Assembly (NCBI GenBank): GCA_910586585.1
Contig: CAJUKA010000075.1
Coordinates: 1-21,278, forward strand
Reading direction: 5' to 3'
Length of the DNA stretch: 21,278 nt
DNA from: an uncultured Lachnospiraceae bacterium
GTDB taxonomy: Bacteria > Bacillota > Clostridia > Lachnospirales > Lachnospiraceae
Shown one piece after another: positions 6,524 through 14,200 of the stretch (position 1 is the stretch's first letter; the number at the start of each line of letters is the position of its first letter). Position numbers and translations under genes: made by a program. Under the pieces are notes generated by a model, which was given only the letters and a program-made list of their open reading frames with translations, searched no databases and was not told the DNA's origin.

Positions 6524-7195
6524 TTAACGGAATGGCAGCGGCTCACCACTGACCTTCATAAAGCCCCTGTCATCGGTGGTCTGCATCTGCTGTGAAGCTC
6601 GTTCCTGTCCCTCCTGCACCGCCTGCTCCTTTGCCTGATGGTACGTTTCCAGTACCGCATTGTTGACCTTCTCACGGAACTCCTTTGTGATTGGGAAACA
6701 AACGTCCTTGTACTTGTTGCCTGCCTTATAGGACGGCATTGCCACAAACATTCCGTTCTTGCCCTGCACCACGCTCACATTACCCACCGCAAAGCTGTCA
6801 TTCAACACGATGTTGGCAAGACCGACCATGTTGCTGCCCTCACGCTCAAAAGGCGTTACTCTTACCGTGAAATCCGGCTCGTCCGGTTCGTCTGCATCCA
6901 TCTTGACCTCTGCTTTTCCGGTCTGCTCCATTTCGTCATAGAGCCTCAAAATGTCCCCGTACAGTTCCTCACGGAACTCCTTTGTAATCGGATTGCACAC
7001 ATCTTTGTAGACCGGGTTGTTGTACTCGTCCCTCTCCTTTGTACGGAAACTGGGCATGGATACAAAATTACCCTTGCTGCCCTCAAGCACTGCTACATTC
7101 GTGACCTTGAAGCTGTCCCCGAACACGACAGTTGCAAATGCCCTCACGCTTTTTTCCGGTTTGTTTACTGCGTTTAACTGGATTGAATACTCCAT
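6524..7195 (-). CDS. SpoVG-like protein with two tandem SpoVG domains, 223 aa
   Basis: ATG 7195 follows a perfect AAAAGGAGG. SpoVG proteins are small (about 80-100 residues) nucleic-acid-binding regulators. This one carries two copies. Domain 1 (about 16-88) has VRAFATVVFGDSFKVTNVAV, then GNFVSMPSF and YKDVCNPITKEFRE. Domain 2 (about 110-186) has ANIVLNDSFAVGNVSVV, then GMFVAMPSY and YKDVCFPITKEFRE. An acidic linker (KMDADEPDEPDF) joins them and a Gln-rich tail follows. SpoVG-like proteins are frequent passengers of clostridial ICEs. The fusion probably gives one chain the binding surfaces of a SpoVG dimer. It lies 85 bp after the 126-residue gene, with no clear promoter in that gap, and upstream of the DUF6674-like gene. 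The assignment is by pattern; the regulatory role in the element is inferred. Confidence 0.9.
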   Translation of the reverse strand: MEYSIQLNAVNKPEKSVRAFATVVFGDSFKVTNVAVLEGSKGNFVSMPSFRTKERDEYNNPVYKDVCNPITKEFREELYGDILRLYDEMEQTGKAEVKMDADEPDEPDFTVRVTPFEREGSNMVGLANIVLNDSFAVGNVSVVQGKNGMFVAMPSYKAGNKYKDVCFPITKEFREKVNNAVLETYHQAKEQAVQEGQERASQQMQTTDDRGFMKVSGEPLPFR

Positions 7196-7280
7196 AAGTT
7201 CCTCCTTTTCTGTCCTTCTGGACGATAAAATATTTTTTTCTTATCTGAACTGCCCTTCACTTTAAAAGTATCAGGCAGGT

Positions 7281-7661
7281 TCATTCTTCCGCTGTCAGGT
7301 TTCCATCCGGCAAACAGATAAAGCAGAATAATTGTCCCAACTGCTCTAAATCCGTTTTCCCATGCAGGTAATTCGCAAGGGTTATCAGAAAGCCATCCTG
7401 CTCATAGTAAATCCATTCCTCCTGTCCTTCCTCTTTCACGACGGTAATCGCAAAATCAGGCAGATAACCGCCTTCTTCCCCGTCATAATTGCAGAATACC
7501 CCTTCATGCAGGTTCAGCCCCAGTTCCGGGATATGCACCCACCATCCGCTGATGACGATCTGGTAATCAACATCGCTTTCCATGATGTCGTCAGGGACTT
7601 CCATAAGCTCCATCCCTGCAATGATCTCTTCCACTTCTCCCAGTCTGTATGCCTTTTCCAT
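7281..7661 (-). CDS. Uncharacterised acidic ICE protein, 126 aa
   Basis: ATG 7661 starts 1 bp after the sortase stop, and its AAGGAGG lies inside the last codons of the sortase gene, so the two are translationally coupled. The protein is acidic and soluble, with no signal peptide or membrane segment. Recognisable segments are VDYQIVISGWWVHIPELGLN, then an EEGGYLPDFAITVV strand, EWIYYEQDGFLIT and a C-terminal LGQLFCFICLPDG. The Trp- and Tyr-rich beta pattern suggests a small mixed alpha/beta domain. I do not recognise a named family. The position between sortase and SpoVG-like genes is typical of accessory ICE genes of unknown role. Confidence 0.8.
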   Translation of the reverse strand: MEKAYRLGEVEEIIAGMELMEVPDDIMESDVDYQIVISGWWVHIPELGLNLHEGVFCNYDGEEGGYLPDFAITVVKEEGQEEWIYYEQDGFLITLANYLHGKTDLEQLGQLFCFICLPDGNLTAEE

Positions 7662-7662
7662 A

Positions 7663-8298
7663 TCAGTCCGCCTCCTTATAGATACAATGGTAGATCAGGC
7701 GCATGGTTCCGCTGTTCTCACAGGTCAGCAGGGTAAGCTCTGTTTTTTCTCCCTGTGCTTTCACGGAATTGTCATACGGTCCCACGACTTCCCATGAAAC
7801 GACCTCATACTGATGCACATTTCCCTCTTTATCCGTAATCTTTACCACATCACCCTCTGCAAGCCTGTTAAGGTACTTGAAATAAGTGCCGTATCGACTC
7901 CCCCTGTGTCCGGCAAGCACACAGTTCCCCTTGCTGCCGATTGCCGCAGTATCGGATATATGCCCGATCCCATAGGCAAGCTGTTTGCTGTCCGCACCTT
8001 CCACGACGGGATATTTCAGCTCTAAGGCTTCTATCTCAATCAGTCCGATCACGTCCCCGGACGATAGCATGGCTGCATCCTCTTCACTAATGGGGGCTTT
8101 GGTATCCGCCGCCTCCGTTTCATTTTCTCTTTCTTCCTCTTTTTCATCATCCTCCATATGCTCCTGTTCCACACTCTGCTCAAACTGTTCTATCAGTTCA
8201 TTTGTCTTTTGGTTCCCGTAGAAATGATAGAAAAGGGGGACTGACATAGCCGCCAGTCCCGCCGTAATAAATACCGCTGCCAAGATTTTCCGTATCAT
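7663..8298 (-). CDS. Sortase family transpeptidase (class D-like), 211 aa
   Basis: Sortases cut a sorting motif in secreted proteins and join them to the cell wall. The N-terminus has one membrane segment (about 4-26), followed by an acidic linker (40-65). The catalytic domain spans about 83-208. It shows the full triad: His131 in LAGHRG, Cys193 in the TLLTC motif and Arg200 in TMRLIYHC. Length and motifs fit class D-like sortases. ATG 8298 overlaps the stop of the giant helicase gene (ATGA), so translation is coupled. No LPXTG-type substrate is encoded in the window, so the target is probably elsewhere in the element (for example a surface adhesin) or in the host. Confidence is high for the family and moderate for the class. 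Confidence 0.93.
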   Translation of the reverse strand: MIRKILAAVFITAGLAAMSVPLFYHFYGNQKTNELIEQFEQSVEQEHMEDDEKEEERENETEAADTKAPISEEDAAMLSSGDVIGLIEIEALELKYPVVEGADSKQLAYGIGHISDTAAIGSKGNCVLAGHRGSRYGTYFKYLNRLAEGDVVKITDKEGNVHQYEVVSWEVVGPYDNSVKAQGEKTELTLLTCENSGTMRLIYHCIYKEAD

Positions 8299-11200
8299 CT
8301 TCCCTCTTTTCCGGGCGGAAAGCTATGATAACTGTCCGGCTCTGCCACCCTTGCATTGTCCTGTTCTTCGCACAGGTCTATATCCTCTGTCTTTCCGTTC
8401 TCAAGATCCAACTGTACATTCAGCTCATTTAAACGTGCCACTTTCTCATTCAGCTCCCCTTCCTGCGTGAATGGCTTGTCATATTCCTGCCTTGACTGTT
8501 CCATGTCACGCTGGTACTGCTCGATGCGCTTTTCCAGCTCTGGTATGCCGACAGGTATGCCCTGACATAAGTTTTCCAGTTTTATCATGTTCCCCACAGG
8601 GCTTGTGGATAGTTCCGCCTTGTAGTCGGTCTTTCCACGCAGCACCATATAATTTACTCCGATAAAATTCTTTTCCACCAGAAGCTCAAACCCCTTAAAA
8701 TTGCCGATGTGGGTAGTTTCCCCGTTCTTGCACTGGCTGACCATCTGCAGCATGAACGTACCGCCCTCCGTGCGCTCCGTGAATTTTACGCCTTTTCCGG
8801 CAGCATCCACGGTAACCGCAAAATCCGGCTCTGCAATGAGCGCTGCCTCTGCGGTTTTTGCGTCCTCACGCACACAGGCTAGTTTTGTCTCAGACGCCTT
8901 GATGAGTTTCGGGTAACGGATCATGAAATTGTCCTGTAGGGAATACCTCTGGCTGTCATAACTGCTTTTCAACATTTTCAGCCGCTGTACGTCATTTTCA
9001 AGCTGCATTTTTTCCTTAATCAGCGGGTTGCCTGTCGCTACTGCTTTTATTTCCGCATAAGAAAGGGTTGCCTCGTCTATATCCTCACAGGTTCTTGATA
9101 CTGCCTTGCTTGTCATGACCTGCGAAATGAAACGCTGCTTGTTTTCCACCAGCGACCAGGAATAAGCGTCAAAGGTTCCTTTTGTAACATAGCGGTAGAT
9201 TGCCACCTCGTCATTCTCGTTGCCCTGCCTTACACCACGCCCTTCCCGCTGCTCTATGCAGGAGGGCTTCCACGGGCAGTCTACATGGTGCATCGCCGTA
9301 ATGTGCGCCTGCACGTTTACACCCGTTCCGCACTGGTCCGTTGAGCCGATCAGTATCTTCTTTTTGCCGCTCCGCATATCCCTGAAAAGCGCCTCCCGCT
9401 GTGCATCGGTCTTTGCGTCGTGTATAAAAGCGATTTCCTCTGCCGGGATTCCCTGTTTTACCAGTTCGGTTTTCAGGTAATTGTAAATATCAAACTGACC
9501 GCCGTTTTTGATGCGCTCCGCCCAGTCAGGCGTCCATGCCGTTTTTGGTGTGCCGATGTCCGAGAAAATAAGCTGGCAGCCGATCTTACCGTCCTTGTTT
9601 CCGGCAAAATATTCGGCTGCCACGTTTGCTGCTACCTTATTCAGTTTCCCGTCCGGGTTGTCCGGCGCATGAAGTTCCAGAAGTCTTGCGTCCGTCCCTA
9701 AAAGCCTTGCTTCTCCCGTTATTTTGAGGAAATTGTCCTCTTTCGGATCAACGCCGCCCCCATGAATTGCCTCCGCACGTTTCGCAAATTCCTCCATGAC
9801 CTGTTTCACATACCAGTCCGGCTCGCTCTCCACGATGATCGGCTTTCCGCTCCTTAATGCGGGTACTGGGAGGTTTAACATATCGGGAGTCTGCACGTCT
9901 GCCACCTCACGGAATGAGGTCATAAGCTCCGGCACGTTTGTGAACTTGTTGAAACGGCTCTTGAAGCGGAAACCGCTGCCCTCAACGGTCAGTTCCAGTG
10001 CGGTTGTCACTTCCCCGAAGTTCGACGCCCATGAATCAAAATGGTAAATCCCCATCCGTTCCAGTGTCCTTTTCTGTAAATAAAGCTGCATCACATACAG
10101 CTCACACATGGTATTGCTCACAGGCGTTCCGGTTGCGAACACAATGCCCCTTCCGTCATTAATCTCATCGAGGTACTGGCATTTCAGGTACATATCCATT
10201 GCCTTTTTTGAGCCTGTACTGGATATGCCCGAAACATTGTTGATTTTGGAGAAAATCGACAAATTTTTAAAGTGGTGCGCTTCGTCCACCATGACGGAAT
10301 CTATGCCCAGTTCCTCAAAGGTAATCAGGTCATCCTTGCTGCTTTCATCCGTAAGCGCCTTTAGCTGTTCATCCAGTTTTTTCTTCTGTGCCTCCATCTG
10401 CTTGATGGTCCACTGTTCCCCGTTTTCCGACTTGATTTCATCAATCGCATAGGAGATTTCCTGTATCTGCGCCTGCAGCATACGCTCTTTCCGCTCCTTT
10501 GAGATCGGTATCTTCTCAAACTGCGAGTGGGACATGATAACACAGTCATAATCCCCTGTTGCAATGCGGGACACGAACTGTTTCCTCCGGCTTTTCTCAA
10601 AGTCACGCTCCGTTGCCACAAGGATATTTGCGGACGGGTAAAGCCGCATGAACTCCCCTGCTGTCTGCCCTACAATGGACTTCGGCACCACAATGACGTT
10701 CTTGTTGGCAAGACCGAGCCGCCGCTGTTCCATGCACGCTGCCATCATCGTAAAAGTCTTTCCAGCCCCTACACAGTGCGCTAACAGGGTGTTCCCGCCG
10801 AGAAGGACTCTTGCGATTGCATTTTTCTGGTGGTCACGCAGCTTAATCTCCGGGTTCATGCCGGGGAATGTCAGGTGCGAACCGTCATATTCCCGCAGGC
10901 GGATATTGTTGAACGTCTCATTGTAATAATCAACATATTTCTGCCGCCGCTCCGGATCTTTGAATATCCAGCTTTTGAAAGCCTCCTTCATCTGGTTCTG
11001 CTTTTCCCTTGCAAGCATGGTTTCCTTTTTATTGACCTCATAGTGGTATTTGCCCTCCCCGTCGTCAATCCTGTCCCGGACGGTAACGGTACGCAGGTTT
11101 AAGGTTTCCTCAAAAATAGAATAAGCGTCGATTCTCTTTGTTCCGTAAGTCTCTGTTGCCGCAATGGAACCGTTGTCCATACTTTTTCTTTCAATGAACC

Positions 11201-14200
11201 AGTTCATGTTGTAAGTGTTGAGCTTTAACTGTATTCCTGAATTTGTGTACTGTGTCCGTACTGCCCTTGCTCTGGGCGGTGTTTTCAGAAGCTCATAGAT
11301 GAACTGCTCATAATCCTGCGGCTCAATCCATGTGGTTCCGATGCGCACGTCGATTTCAGACGCATCTAGTCGCTCCGGCTGCACACTTTTAAGCGCCTCC
11401 ACATTTGCACCGAACAACTCCGGGTTCTCTTTCTGGTAAGCCTCCGCAATCCTCAACTTGTCACGCACATTGCCAGACAGGTATTCATCTGCTGTTTTCC
11501 ATCCCATGTTCAGGTTGTCGGGGTTGTATTCCGTAGGTTCCAGATACACAAGCCCTTCCAAGTCTTTCAGAAGTACCGACCTTTTTATTTCCGCCTCCGC
11601 ATCCGGTGAGAGTGTGCTGCCTTCCGGCAGGCTTTCCATCTCATTACTGATGTCGGGTTCATAAATGCTCAGCATAAACGGGATATTGACCGTCCCAAAC
11701 TCATTAACGGATACATTCAGCGCCTCAACCGCCGTCTCCACACGCTCCACCTGAATCTTTGCACGGATCGTCTGTTTATAGAACATATCCGCTTTTTCTA
11801 CCCTCCCATCTTCGTCCACGACTTCAAGGGAACATAACAGCGGATAATCCGCATCGTCACGGAATGCCTGCTGGTTCCCCCGCCCGGTCAGCGGTCCATA
11901 TTTTTTTACATAAGAATCGTATTTGTCATTGAGAAGTTTCTGCTGTGAAGCTAATTCCTCGCTGCTGCACCCTTCCGTCTGGATAAAGATAAGCTGTCTT
12001 GTGATTGTGCGGATTTCATCCATGTTCCGTATGCGTTCCTCCGCCGTTGCCGACACTTCCTTGCGGTACATGACGGAGTTTTCACGGTAATAGAGTTTTC
12101 CGTCCACAAAGGTATAGGTGTAATTCTTCACATCGGGATCAGCCTCAATGATGTCCTCTGTCTTTTCCTCCTCCCCTGCAAGTTCCGCCACATCGGTAAT
12201 CCTGCCGGAAATCTGCCCTACTGCCGTTTTCAGTGCGTCTTTTAAGTCGAAATTTTCATCATGGTTGACACAGCTTGTGTATTTGCTGCCGTTCCCGAAC
12301 ATGCGGGTGTCATATTCCATTGTTCCGAGCATCATCTCCGGATGCTCCGCAAAATAGGAGTTTACCGCAATGCCGTTTTCCGTCCTGCCAAGATGCACCC
12401 AGTCCGGCTCCGATACAATCTTCCGTTCCCTCTTTTGCAGGAATATAATGTCGCTTGTGACATCGGTTCCCGCACTGTCCTTAAAGGCGCTACTGGGAAG
12501 GCGGATTGCGCCGAGCAGCTCCGCCCGTTCCGCAATGTATTTCCTTACTGAAGGGTTTGCCTTGTCAAGTGTTCCCTTGCTTGTGATGAATGCCACAATG
12601 CCGCCCGGTCTGACCTTATCCAGTGTCTTTGCAAAAAAGTAGTCATGGATACGGAAATTGTGCTTTGCATATTTTGCATCATAGAGCTTGTAATCCCCGA
12701 AAGGCACGTTGCCCACCGCAACATCGAAAAAATTGTCAGGGTACTGTGTTTCCTCAAATCCCTTTACCTTTATCTGTGCTTTGGGGTATAGCAGCTTTGC
12801 GATCCGCCCGCTGATGTCATCCTTTTCCACGCCATAAAGCCTGCTCTCCTGCATGGATTCCGGCAGCGTTCCAAAAAAATGACCGACGCCAAGCGCCGGC
12901 TCTAAAATGCTGCCTTTTTGAAACCCGAATTTTTCCAGTGCGTCATAAACTGCCTGCGTGATGACGGGGGAAGTATAAAATGCCGTATTGACTGTTTCCC
13001 TTGCATCCTCATATTCCGGCGTGGAAAGGAGTTCTTTCAGCTCCGCATACTCTTTCTGCCAACCCTCATTCCTTTCATCAAATGCCTGCGGTATGCCGCC
13101 CCATCCTACATAACGGGCAAGTGTCTTTTGTTCCTCCGGTGTGGCGTTCCTGCCCTCATGTTCTATCTGCTTTAACAGCCGGATTGCCTCCACGTTCCAC
13201 TGGTATCTTGTTTTCTGCCCGCCTTTGGGAAGTTCTTCGTCCTCAAAATGAAAATTCCCTTTGCGCTGCCTGCTTGTGAGGGCTTTCACTTTATCCTCAA
13301 ACTGTTTCTCTAAATCGGATTTTTTCTCATAAGGCGTTCTGGCATATTCCGCTGCATACTCATTTATGCGCCGCTGTATGACAAATGATTTTGCCCGGAT
13401 CAGGTATTCCATGATGGAATAAAGCTGTTCATAGGTTGCAGAAAGTTTTTTCCGCTCCCCGTCCTGTGTCTTGAGGTCTGCCACAAAGGAGTCCCTGCTC
13501 TGCACATACTCCACCAGACCGTAAGCATTGTTATGATATGCCTTTGTCTGTTCCTTGTCCTCCATGTGGTTTATGGTGCGGTTCAGAAAATACAGCTTAT
13601 CCTCTTTTGTCAGGCTGCTTTCCGACACCATCTGCAAAAACGGCTGATATGGCGTGACTGCGGAACATTTTGTCAGATAGATTTCCAGTGCGTCACGCAG
13701 ATCCTCATCCATTGCCTCCACCTGCCGCAGCGCCTCCGGGAACAGACTGCCCGCAGCGGGCTTTGCCACACTCCCGTCAGAATTGATAATGTCCCCCTCC
13801 ACACGTTCTGCCGTTTCCGGCATTTTGGGTGTATCTGCCTGTCCATTTTCCTGTTGTATTACAGGTGTTTCTTCCTGCACGTTTTCCGCTGTCTGTTGCG
13901 TTTCCGGTATTTCTTCCGTAACTTCCTGCTGCTCTGGTTCCTGCCCTTCCTGTATTTCCTCTGTCTGCCCGTCAATACTGACTGCCTCAAAGTCCGGCTC
14001 CTGCCGCATACGCTCCTTGTACTCATGGTAAATCTCCATGAACCACGGCATGGCGGCAAACGCTTTTGGGGCTTCTTTGAAACGCTCAAATATCCCTTCT
14101 GTCAGATAATCATTTTCCTCTATCATGTGAAGGATCAGGTCAGCACAGTAACGGTAATCCACACGCTTTTCCCCTTTTGTGCCATCCGCCCGTGGATAGG

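Noticed and set aside
13859..14089. Minus-strand 76-codon frame inside the acidic linker of the giant gene, examined as a second nested gene
   Set aside because: It is Arg/Lys-rich and low-complexity with no recognisable pattern; it is a frame shadow of the Glu/Gln-rich repeats, unlike the TnpV-like frame.
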